From an uncultured Chloroflexota bacterium (GTDB lineage Bacteria > Chloroflexota > Chloroflexia > Chloroflexales > Chloroflexaceae), in NCBI GenBank assembly GCA_937120965.1, contig CAKZKA010000154.1, positions 1-33,356 of the forward strand: a DNA stretch of 33,356 nucleotides, in the 5' to 3' direction. Below, one piece after another: positions 15,450 to 22,304 of the stretch. Each line of letters begins with the position of its first letter. Positions within the stretch are counted from its first letter, which is position 1. A model generated the notes under the pieces. The model searched no databases, had not been told where the DNA came from, and worked only from the letters and a program-made list of their open reading frames with translations. The position numbers and the translations under genes were made by a program.

Positions 15450-15493
15450 GTGGAGGTGTGGGGATGACCAGGAGGATTGTTTCACACCTCCAC
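15450..15493 (+). terminator. Possible terminator-like hairpin after the response regulator
   Basis: GTGGAGGTGTG (15450-15460) and CACACCTCCAC (15483-15493) form a perfect 11-bp stem with a 22-base loop starting four bases after the stop codon. There is no U-tract afterwards, so it may be a weak terminator or an mRNA-stabilising structure. AT-rich DNA follows. Confidence 0.4.
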
Positions 15494-15499
15494 ACCTTG

Positions 15500-15974
15500 T
15501 GAACGCCTGGTAATTATGACGCAGTGCGAAATAGATTTCAACACAAAATACCTGCCACATGGCAGTAGGCAAAACTTTTTAACATTAACTATACTCAAAC
15601 CGCCCTGTTAAACATTCGCAATTCCAGTTACCTTGAGCTTATACCGTAAAGCCCGCGCCGCTGGAGCAGGCGGCGAGGTTCAGGCAGTGTTTTGCGTTCT
15701 CCCGCATGGCCGGCGGGAGCTGGTTCGATACAGCCCGGCGCCGTGGTTCGGTCCATCTGCGCAGAGATGTCCGGTTCGCAGCCAGATCTGGCGAAGTCCC
15801 GATGATGGGTTGGAAAGCATGGTTCAGGCTCGCTTGTCAGGCTGATCCTCACCGCTGCGGATAGGGTTCCGTAGAGGTGTGGAGCCAGGGGTCAGGCGAA
15901 AATGCCCTGAGCTATGTCCGAAGGGGAGGCGCGCTGCCTCACCCACCGCCTCTTGAACAAAGGAGTCAAGACGA
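15500..15974 (+). promoter_or_regulatory. AT-rich promoter island and long structured leader of the methanol dehydrogenase gene
   Basis: 15500-15640 is strikingly AT-rich for this genome. It holds the inverted repeat CTGCCA-CA-TGGCAG (15552-15565) and a -10-like TATACT (15590-15595) with no good -35. Downstream, 15640-15958 has several hairpins: CTCCCGC/GCGGGAG (15699-15719), the 12-base palindrome GCCAGATCTGGC (15781-15792), the overlapping alternatives CAGGG/CCCTG and TCAGGC/GCCCTGA (15886-15910), and GAGGC/GCCTC (15926-15940). A strong AAAGGAG (15959-15965) precedes the ATG. No protein is supported, and I do not recognise a known riboswitch class. Confidence 0.45.
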
Positions 15975-17246
15975 ATGGAAGCGCACAAGCTCTGGCAGTT
16001 CCCAATCAAGGAGTTCCACCCGTTCCCACGGGGGCTGATCGGTCCGGGAGCCTATGAGATGGTAGGCGTCGAGGCGAAGAAGCTCGGCTTCAAACGCACG
16101 CTGCTGATGACCTCGGGCATCCGTGGCACCGACCTGGTGGAGGACGTCGCGGCAAAGCTCCGCTACCAGGGCATTGATGTGGTGATCTACGATAAGGTCG
16201 AGTCGAACCCCAAGGACTACAACTGCATGGAGGCCGCCGATCTCTACATGCGCGAGAAGTGCGACAGCTTCGTTTCCGTCGGCGGCGGAAGTGTGACCGA
16301 CGCAACCAAGGGCGCGCGTCTGGTGGTTGCCCACGATGGGCGCAACATCAATGAGTTCGATGGGTTCAACAAGTCCGACCCCGACCGCCAGAAGAACCCC
16401 CCGCACATTGCGATCAACACCACCGCCGGTACCGGTTCGGAGACGAGCTGGGCGTTCGTGATCACCGACACGACCTCCGAGCGCGCCCCGCGCAAGTGGC
16501 TGGGCTTCGATGATAGCTGTATCGTGACCCTGGGGATCAATGACCCCTATGTGTTCAAGACGATGCCGCAGGATCTGACCGCTTTCTGTGGCTTTGATGT
16601 GCTGGCGCACGGCTCGGAGCCGTATGTTTCGCGGCTCGACTTCCCCGCCAGTCTGGGCGGCGCGCTGAAGTGTATCGAACTGGTAGCCCAGAATTTGCGC
16701 GAAGTGGTCGCCAACCGCAACAACTTCGAGGCCTGGACGAATATGGTCTGGGCGCAGTACATCGGCGCGCAGGCCTTCAACAGCGGCGGTCTGGGCATTA
16801 TCCACTCGATCTCGCACGCAGTTAGCGCCTACTACGACAGCCACCACGGTCTGAACAATGCCATTGCCCTGCCGCGGGTCTGGGCGTTCAACCTGCCCTC
16901 GAACTACCGGCGCTACCGCGATATCGCCCGCGCGATGGGCGAGCGGGTGGACGGGTTGAGCGATGTTGCGGCTGCCGAGCGAGCGGTTGAGGCGGCCATT
17001 CGCCTGGCCAAGGATGTGGGCATTCCGCCCAACTTCAAGAGCGTCGGCGAGTACAGCAAGTCGCGGATGGGCAAGGGCGTGTACGAAAAGTGGAGCGGCC
17101 CGCGCATCATCGGCGACGATAACGATGTTGACCGCGTCTCCAAGCACGTCCTCGGCGATGGCTCGACGCCCGGCAACCCGCGCGAAGTGACCTTCGAGTC
17201 GGTCTGGCCGGTGGTGGCCCACGCGATGCGCGAGTCGTACTACTAA
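15975..17246 (+). CDS. mdo: NDMA-dependent methanol dehydrogenase (group III alcohol dehydrogenase, Mdo/Mno type)
   Basis: A 423-aa enzyme matching the decameric Mdo of actinomycetes, which keeps NAD(P)(H) tightly bound, oxidises methanol and other short alcohols, and needs an external acceptor (NDMA in vitro, mycofactocin in vivo). Diagnostic stretches are KLWQFPIKEFHPFPRGLIGP at the N-terminus, the nucleotide site SVGGGSVTDATKG (about 101-113), and metal-binding CGFDVLAHGSEPYVS and HSISHAVSAYYDSHHGLNNA. Length is exactly as expected. The ATG at 15975 has AAAGGAG nine bases upstream. A long leader and AT-rich promoter region suggest its own regulation. The adjacent MoxR/VWA pair may help its assembly or activation. 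Confidence 0.95.
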   Translation: MEAHKLWQFPIKEFHPFPRGLIGPGAYEMVGVEAKKLGFKRTLLMTSGIRGTDLVEDVAAKLRYQGIDVVIYDKVESNPKDYNCMEAADLYMREKCDSFVSVGGGSVTDATKGARLVVAHDGRNINEFDGFNKSDPDRQKNPPHIAINTTAGTGSETSWAFVITDTTSERAPRKWLGFDDSCIVTLGINDPYVFKTMPQDLTAFCGFDVLAHGSEPYVSRLDFPASLGGALKCIELVAQNLREVVANRNNFEAWTNMVWAQYIGAQAFNSGGLGIIHSISHAVSAYYDSHHGLNNAIALPRVWAFNLPSNYRRYRDIARAMGERVDGLSDVAAAERAVEAAIRLAKDVGIPPNFKSVGEYSKSRMGKGVYEKWSGPRIIGDDNDVDRVSKHVLGDGSTPGNPREVTFESVWPVVAHAMRESYY

Positions 17247-17261
17247 ACGTGAGCCTTTCTC

Positions 17262-17300
17262 GAAGGGGGTGCGGGGAAACCTGGTTTCCCCACCCCCCTC
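17262..17300. repeat. Family A core hairpin after the methanol dehydrogenase gene
   Basis: GGGGAAACCTGGTTTCCCC at 17273-17291, 26 bases after the stop codon, flanked by GGGGGTG and CACCCCC that extend the stem. It could protect or delimit the methanol dehydrogenase transcript. Confidence 0.7.
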
Positions 17301-17360
17301 CTTGCGGGCAGATGTGAGACTATGCGGTGGAGCCGCGTGGGCGCCGAATGGAGTACATAC

Positions 17361-18374
17361 GTGTTTGAAACGATCGACCAGGTGGTGACGCTCTTGCGCC
17401 AGCAGCGCTACATCTGCGACCGCAAGCTGGCGACGGTGATCTTCCTCGCCCTCAAGATGAACAAGCCGGTGCTGATCGAAGGGCCGGCGGGGGTTGGCAA
17501 GACCGAACTGGCCAAGACGGTGGCGCGGGCGCTCAACCGGTCGCTGATCCGGTTGCAGTGCTACGAGGGGCTTGACGAGGCCCGGGCGCTGTATGAGTGG
17601 GAATACGGCAAGCAGTTGCTCTACACGCAGATCCTGCGCGAGAAGATCGGCAGTCTGTTTGCCGAGATGGAGGACCTGCGCGCCGCAGTGGAGTACCTGC
17701 GCCAGCACGAGGATGTGTTTTTCTCCGAACACTTCATGGTGCGCCGCCCCATCCTGCAAGCCATTGCCTCGCCGGAGCCGGTGGTGCTGCTGATTGATGA
17801 GATTGACCGCGCCGAAGAGCAATTCGAGGCCTTTTTGCTGGAGGTGTTGAGCGACTTCCAGGTGACGGTGCCCGAAATCGGCACCATCATCGCCCGGCAC
17901 CCGCCCCTGGTGTGCATCACCGGCAACAGCACCCGCGAGTTGAGCGATGCTCTGAAACGCCGCTGTCTGCACCTGGCGATTGGCTATCCCGACGAAGAAC
18001 GCGAACTGGAGATCATTCGCCTGAAGGTGCCGGAGTTGCGCGAGACTCTGGCCCGTCAGATGGTGGGGCTGATCCGCCGCATCCGCGCGATGGATCTGCG
18101 GAAGGCGCCCAGCATTAGCGAGACCCTGGATTGGGCCCAGGCCCTGGTGCTGCTCAACGCCGAGCGTTTGAGCCGTGAACTGGTCGAGGAGACGCTGCAA
18201 CTCATCCTCAAGTACGACCGCGATGTGCAGCAGGTGAGCGCCCAACTGCCCGTGCTGCTCGAGGGCGCCGATGGCGCTGCGCGACTGACCTTCGACAACA
18301 TGGATCTGCGTGAGCAGCAGGAGCGCTACCGCACGAACGAACGGGCCTATTTTAGCTCGCGCCGGGAGGAGTAA
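17361..18374 (+). CDS. MoxR-family AAA+ ATPase
   Basis: A 337-aa ATPase of the MoxR/NorQ/CbbQ/CoxD group, which works with a VWA protein to insert metals or activate enzymes. Walker A is EGPAGVGKTEL (40-50). Walker B is VVLLIDEIDRAEEQFE with D146/E147. Sensor 1 is VCITGNSTRELSDALKRRC, with the arginine pair at its end. I chose the GTG at 17361 (MFETIDQVV) because GGAG lies 7 bases upstream; the ATG at 17322 has no site and adds an atypical N-terminus. It lies between the methanol dehydrogenase and a CoxE-like VWA protein, pointing to a chaperone role for Mdo or another mycofactocin enzyme. Confidence 0.9.
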   Translation: MFETIDQVVTLLRQQRYICDRKLATVIFLALKMNKPVLIEGPAGVGKTELAKTVARALNRSLIRLQCYEGLDEARALYEWEYGKQLLYTQILREKIGSLFAEMEDLRAAVEYLRQHEDVFFSEHFMVRRPILQAIASPEPVVLLIDEIDRAEEQFEAFLLEVLSDFQVTVPEIGTIIARHPPLVCITGNSTRELSDALKRRCLHLAIGYPDEERELEIIRLKVPELRETLARQMVGLIRRIRAMDLRKAPSISETLDWAQALVLLNAERLSRELVEETLQLILKYDRDVQQVSAQLPVLLEGADGAARLTFDNMDLREQQERYRTNERAYFSSRREE

Positions 18375-18490
18375 TACCATTTTGGATTTTAGATTTTGGA
18401 TTGTGGATTGCCACGCTGGGCAGCACAACGCCTGAAATCGCTTCAGGCAATGCGGCATCATCAACGGTAATTGGTGTAATGCCGTTAGAA
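18374..18490 (-). repeat. Interspersed repeat family C, copy 2 (inverted relative to copy 1)
   Basis: Reads ACCATTTTGGATTTTAGATT and TGGATTGCCACGCTGGGCAG onward, the complement of 7024-7130, with about 90% identity by eye. It begins at the moxR stop codon and fills the 220-bp gap before the VWA gene, within an otherwise tight operon. Confidence 0.8.
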
Positions 18491-18594
18491 GAGTGTTGAT
18501 GCTGGATTGTTGATTGTTACGCAAGGTGTCGGGTGCGCTTTGAGGCTCCACTGGCACGTGAGTGAACGTGCCGGATGCACCAGTAAGGCTGGCC

Positions 18595-20076
18595 ATGGAT
18601 ATCCCAATCACACGCTTTGTAGCGCTGCTGAAGCGCCACGGTATCACCGTTTCGCCAGCCGAGGCGATTGACGCCCTGCAAGGGTTGGCCCTGGCAGGCA
18701 TTGATGACCGTGAGACGGTGCGCGTGGTGCTGCGTAGCACGCTGGTGAAGCAGTGTCAGGCCATTGCCGAGTTTGACCGGCTGTTTGACCTGTTCTTCAG
18801 CCTGCCGGCCCCCGCTGATGGATCGCTAGCAACCGGGCCAGACGGCGCCACCGCTCCGCTTCAGCTCGACAAGAACGGCGCTGAGGCGCCGGCAGCGCCG
18901 GAAGGGGCGCGCGCCGAGCTGGCGCCTGTCGAGATCGAAACCGAGCGAACCACCCGCGCCCCGGTGACGCCGGAGTACGAAGGCGTCGATCTCTCGCTCT
19001 TCGGGCAGCACCTGCTGTTGCAACAGCGCCGCGACCCGGGTGAAGCAGGCTACAAGCCGACCTTTCACGTCAATGCCCGCCACAATCCTGGCCTGCCCGG
19101 GGGCGGGGAGTTGAGTGCGGGCGATCCGGGTGAGGAGATCGATCTCGGCGGCGCGGTTGAGGCCCTGCTGGCCGACCTGCGCGCGCTCGAGGTGGACGAG
19201 GCCCTGCTGGAGCAGCTCGAGGCCCAGCTCGCCGGGAGCCTCTCCCGACTGCCCGATCTGCTGCGGCGCTACCGCGCGCGCGACGCGGCGCTGCAACGCC
19301 CCCACAACGCCGCGCCGGCGCCGCCGCGGCCCCGGCGCAGCTACCGCTTCAACGACCACGAGCGCCGCCAGATGGACGAGATCATCCGCCGCCTGGGACG
19401 GCAGATGCGCGGCGCGCTCTCGTACCGCAAAACCACCAACCGGCGCGGGCGGATCAATGTCTCGCGCACCATTCGCAGCAATCTGAAGTACGACGGGGTG
19501 CCCTTCTTCCCGGTGCTCTCCAACCAGCGCGAGGAGCGCCCGCGCCTCACCGTGATCTGCGATGTCAGCCTGTCGGTGCGCACCACCGCCCGCTTCATGC
19601 TCCACCTGGTCTACAGCCTGCAATCGCTCTTCAGCCGGGTGCGGAGCTTTGTTTTTGTGAGCGATCTGGCCGAAATCAGCGCCGAGATCGAACGCTCCAG
19701 CCTGGAGGAAACAATCGATCGCGTCTTCAGTGGCGAGATTATCAATACCGAAGAAAACAGTAATTACGGCCGGGCGCTGGAGATTTTCTACGAGCGCTAC
19801 CGCTCAGCGGCCACCAGCCGCACCACGCTGATCATCCTGGGCGATGGGCGCGGCAATCGCAACCCGCCGAACGCCTGGATCCTGGAAGAACTGCGCCGAC
19901 GCTGCAAACAGGTGATCTGGTTGACGCCGGAGTCGCGCGGGAGCTGGCACCTCGGCGCGTCGGATATGCCGACCTATGCCCCGATCTGCCACAAGGTCGA
20001 AGTCGTGCGAAACCTGGATCAACTGGGGCGCGTGGCCGAGAACCTGGTGCGGAGCTCGTTTGCTAACCGGAGATAG
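18595..20076 (+). CDS. VWA domain-containing CoxE-like protein
   Basis: A 493-aa cytoplasmic protein. The N-terminal 70 residues (RFVALLKRHGITVSPAEAID) are typical of CoxE. The middle (about 75-250) is low-complexity and variable. The C-terminal half has the VWA domain with a MIDAS metal site DVSLS (D323, S325, S327), followed by the conserved HLVYSLQSLF and YGRALEIFYERY regions. Such proteins pair with MoxR ATPases in Cox, Nor and Cbb systems to activate metalloenzymes. I prefer the ATG at 18595 (AAGG six bases upstream) over the GTG at 18562. The next gene starts two bases after its stop. The client is unknown; Mdo is the obvious candidate. Confidence 0.88.
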   Translation: MDIPITRFVALLKRHGITVSPAEAIDALQGLALAGIDDRETVRVVLRSTLVKQCQAIAEFDRLFDLFFSLPAPADGSLATGPDGATAPLQLDKNGAEAPAAPEGARAELAPVEIETERTTRAPVTPEYEGVDLSLFGQHLLLQQRRDPGEAGYKPTFHVNARHNPGLPGGGELSAGDPGEEIDLGGAVEALLADLRALEVDEALLEQLEAQLAGSLSRLPDLLRRYRARDAALQRPHNAAPAPPRPRRSYRFNDHERRQMDEIIRRLGRQMRGALSYRKTTNRRGRINVSRTIRSNLKYDGVPFFPVLSNQREERPRLTVICDVSLSVRTTARFMLHLVYSLQSLFSRVRSFVFVSDLAEISAEIERSSLEETIDRVFSGEIINTEENSNYGRALEIFYERYRSAATSRTTLIILGDGRGNRNPPNAWILEELRRRCKQVIWLTPESRGSWHLGASDMPTYAPICHKVEVVRNLDQLGRVAENLVRSSFANRR

Positions 20077-20078
20077 CC

Positions 20079-21020
20079 ATGGTTCCTCTGTTTCTGTCAC
20101 CCTGGCGGCATGGCGCCCTCACGACTTGCCTCGCGGCAACCCTCGGGGCGACGGCCGGCAGCCGGCATTTTACGATCTATCGGCTGGAGCCGGCCCGGCA
20201 CACCCCGTCCGCCGGCCCGGAACTGGTTGTGGTGCATACCTTTGGCCCCGAACAGATCGACAACAATCTGGGCTTTTATGTGGCCAACGAGCTGCTGCCG
20301 CTGCTGAGCGCCGCGCGGGGCCGCCTGCCCGACCCCGCGCCCACGGACGAACCGTTCGCCCACGACCAGCAGACGCTCTTTGAACAGTGCGTCGGGGCGA
20401 TTGTCCGCTCGATGGACGGCAATGAGGGCCGGGCCTGGCATCGGTTTTATGTCAACTCCCTGGCGGCCCTGGAAGCGGCCATGCAGCGCGATCAGCCGGC
20501 CAGTGATTTCATCGGTCCCTTCGGGGTGATTTACCGCCGCCTGATGGAACTGGCGCGCGGCATCAGCCTGCTCGACGCCGGTACCTGTTTTGGTTTTCTG
20601 CCCCTGCTCCTGGCCCGCCGGGGCGGGCCGCCGCACACCATTGTCGGCTGCGACCTCGACGGCGCCCTGGTTGGCTTTGCCAACGCCTATGCCCGGCTGG
20701 CAGGGCTGGCAAATGTCAGCTTCACCGTCGCCGATTTGCTCGGCGATGACCTGGCGCGCCTGGGGCGCTTCGACACCGTGACCTGCGTGCACGTCCTCGA
20801 GCACCTGGAGCCGGCGCAAACACTGGCCGCCCTGCGCGCCCTCTGGCAACTCACCGCGCAGCGCCTGATCGTCACCGTGCCCCTGGAAGAGCAGCCCGAT
20901 CCGCGCTTCGGCCACCGCCAGACGTTTACCACCGGGCGCCTGGAGATCCTGGGTCGCGAACTCGGCGGGCGCTTTCAGACCTTTGAGTTGCACGGGTGCT
21001 GGCTGGTCGTGGATCGGTGA
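20079..21020 (+). CDS. mftM: SAM-dependent methyltransferase, MftM-like
   Basis: A 313-aa class I methyltransferase. Motif I is SLLDAGTCFGFLPLLLARR (163-181), the acidic motif II is VGCDLDGALVG (189-199), and FDTVTCVHVLEHLEP is motif IV. The N-terminal 150 residues (HTFGPEQIDNNLGFYVANEL; FEQCVGAIVRSMDG) are unlike generic methyltransferases and, from memory, resemble MftM, which methylates the oligoglucose chain of mycofactocin in mycobacteria. Its position directly before mftC supports this. The ATG at 20079 follows CCGGAGA, two bases after the VWA stop, so translation is probably coupled. A general sugar or lipid methyltransferase remains possible. Confidence 0.78.
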   Translation: MVPLFLSPWRHGALTTCLAATLGATAGSRHFTIYRLEPARHTPSAGPELVVVHTFGPEQIDNNLGFYVANELLPLLSAARGRLPDPAPTDEPFAHDQQTLFEQCVGAIVRSMDGNEGRAWHRFYVNSLAALEAAMQRDQPASDFIGPFGVIYRRLMELARGISLLDAGTCFGFLPLLLARRGGPPHTIVGCDLDGALVGFANAYARLAGLANVSFTVADLLGDDLARLGRFDTVTCVHVLEHLEPAQTLAALRALWQLTAQRLIVTVPLEEQPDPRFGHRQTFTTGRLEILGRELGGRFQTFELHGCWLVVDR

Positions 21021-21030
21021 AAGGATTGCC

Positions 21031-22083
21031 ATGAGCTACGAAATCTTCCGCCAGGGCCTGGACGCGCCGATCTGTCTGACCTGGGAGCTGACCTACGGCT
21101 GCAATCTGCGCTGCGTTCACTGTCTCTCGTCGTCGGGCCGGGCGCATACCGGCGAGTTGAGCACCGCCGAGGCGCGCCACCTGATTGACGAGTGGGCGGC
21201 CATGAAAGTGTTTTATGTCAACGTCGGCGGCGGCGAGCCGATGAGCCGGCCCGATTTCTTCGAGTTGATGGATTATTGCCTGGAACGCGGGATCGGGGTG
21301 AAGTTCAGCACCAATGGCACCTTGATTGACGCCGCCGCCGCGGCCTGGATCGCCGCCCGCGACTATCTGGACCTGCAGATTAGCCTTGATGGCGCCACGG
21401 CGGAGACGAACGACCCGGTGCGCGGCACCGGCGCGTTCCGGCGGGCGCTGCGGGCGATGGAACTGCTGGCGGCAGAAGGCTTTCCCTTCAAGATCAACAC
21501 CGTGGTCACGCGCCAGAATGCCCATCAACTCGATGACCTCTACGCCCTGGCGCAACGCTACGGCGCCCAGTTGCGCGTCACTCGCCTGCGTCCCTCCGGG
21601 CGCGGCGCGGAGGTATGGGAACATATGCGCCCGACTCACGCCCAGAACCGCGCCCTCTACGAGTGGCTCCTGGCCCACCCCGATGTGATGACCGGCGACT
21701 CGTTCTTCCACCTTTCGGCCTATGGCACGCCGATTGATGGCCTGAACATGTGCGGCGCCGGGCGGATCGTCTGTTGCGTGGACCCGGTGGGCGAGGTGTA
21801 CGCCTGTCCGTTTGTGCTGGCGCCTGAGTTTTCGGCGGGCAATGTGCGCGCGCCGGGGGGCTTTACCCACATCTGGCGCCACGCCCCGCTCTTCGCGCAC
21901 CTGCGGCAGTGGCAGGTGGGCGGCACGTGCCAGCAGTGCAATGCGTATGCCCTGTGTCACGGCGGCTGTATGGCGGTCAAACACTTTACCGGACGCTCGC
22001 TCGATGACCCCGATCCCGACTGCATTTTCGCTGGGGAGACGGCGGCGCTGCGCACCGGGGTGATCCCCTTGCAGCAGTGGTAG
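21031..22083 (+). CDS. mftC: Mycofactocin radical SAM maturase MftC
   Basis: A 350-aa radical SAM/SPASM enzyme. It oxidatively decarboxylates the C-terminal Tyr of MftA and then forms the Val-Tyr carbon-carbon bond, using MftB to hold the peptide. The SAM cluster site is C24-x3-C28-x2-C31 (YGCNLRCVHC), followed by NVGGGEPM. The C-terminal SPASM region supplies further cysteines in MCGAGRIVCCVDP, YACPF and CQQCNAYALCHGGC, enough for two auxiliary 4Fe-4S clusters. The ATG at 21031 has AAGGA five bases upstream, ten bases after the mftM stop. The upstream in-frame extension to 20983 lies inside mftM and was rejected. mftC is 6.3 kb from mftB, an unusually wide gap. Confidence 0.95.
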   Translation: MSYEIFRQGLDAPICLTWELTYGCNLRCVHCLSSSGRAHTGELSTAEARHLIDEWAAMKVFYVNVGGGEPMSRPDFFELMDYCLERGIGVKFSTNGTLIDAAAAAWIAARDYLDLQISLDGATAETNDPVRGTGAFRRALRAMELLAAEGFPFKINTVVTRQNAHQLDDLYALAQRYGAQLRVTRLRPSGRGAEVWEHMRPTHAQNRALYEWLLAHPDVMTGDSFFHLSAYGTPIDGLNMCGAGRIVCCVDPVGEVYACPFVLAPEFSAGNVRAPGGFTHIWRHAPLFAHLRQWQVGGTCQQCNAYALCHGGCMAVKHFTGRSLDDPDPDCIFAGETAALRTGVIPLQQW

Positions 22084-22139
22084 CGAGCAGGGGGCCGGGA
22101 ACAATCAGGTTCCCCGCCTCCCCTTCGCGGGAGACCTGA

Positions 22140-22262
22140 CCAGACCTTCCCTCCGGGCCGAGGCTTTAAGAGCAGACAGAACATCCGAGCCAGTGTGGTT
22201 TGTACCGCATTGGAACGCCGCCGGGGGTGAGGACCAACCAGCGCATCTCAAACCATAACGCC
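22140..22262 (-). repeat. Interspersed repeat family B, copy 3 (inverted)
   Basis: Complement of the 1220-1390 unit: GGCTTTAAGAGCAGACAGAA, TTGTACCGCATTGGAACGCC and TGAGGACCAACCAGCGCATC match in order. It lies in the 221-bp gap between mftC and the first OYE-type gene, inside the operon. A degenerate family A core is just upstream (about 22090-22125). Confidence 0.7.
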
Positions 22263-22304
22263 CGTCGGCGCCCATTCAGTCGGCGCTTCTGGAAAGAGGA
22301 GATC

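Noticed and set aside
15450-15493. Definite intrinsic terminator after the response regulator
   Set aside because: The 11-bp stem is perfect but the loop is long and no U-tract follows, so it was listed only as a possible terminator-like hairpin.
15640-15740. tRNA-like segment (GGTTCGAT at 15722-15729)
   Set aside because: No acceptor stem, anticodon arm or 3' CCA could be fitted. The string also resembles repeat sequences elsewhere.
15840-15960. Glycine, cobalamin or similar known riboswitch
   Set aside because: Short strings such as CCGAAGGGG look suggestive, but the conserved cores of these classes are absent.
15966-18740. 924-aa open frame on the minus strand
   Set aside because: It lies antisense to mdo, moxR and the start of the VWA gene, whose motifs are unambiguous, and it also runs through repeats. 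It is a shadow of high-GC codon use.
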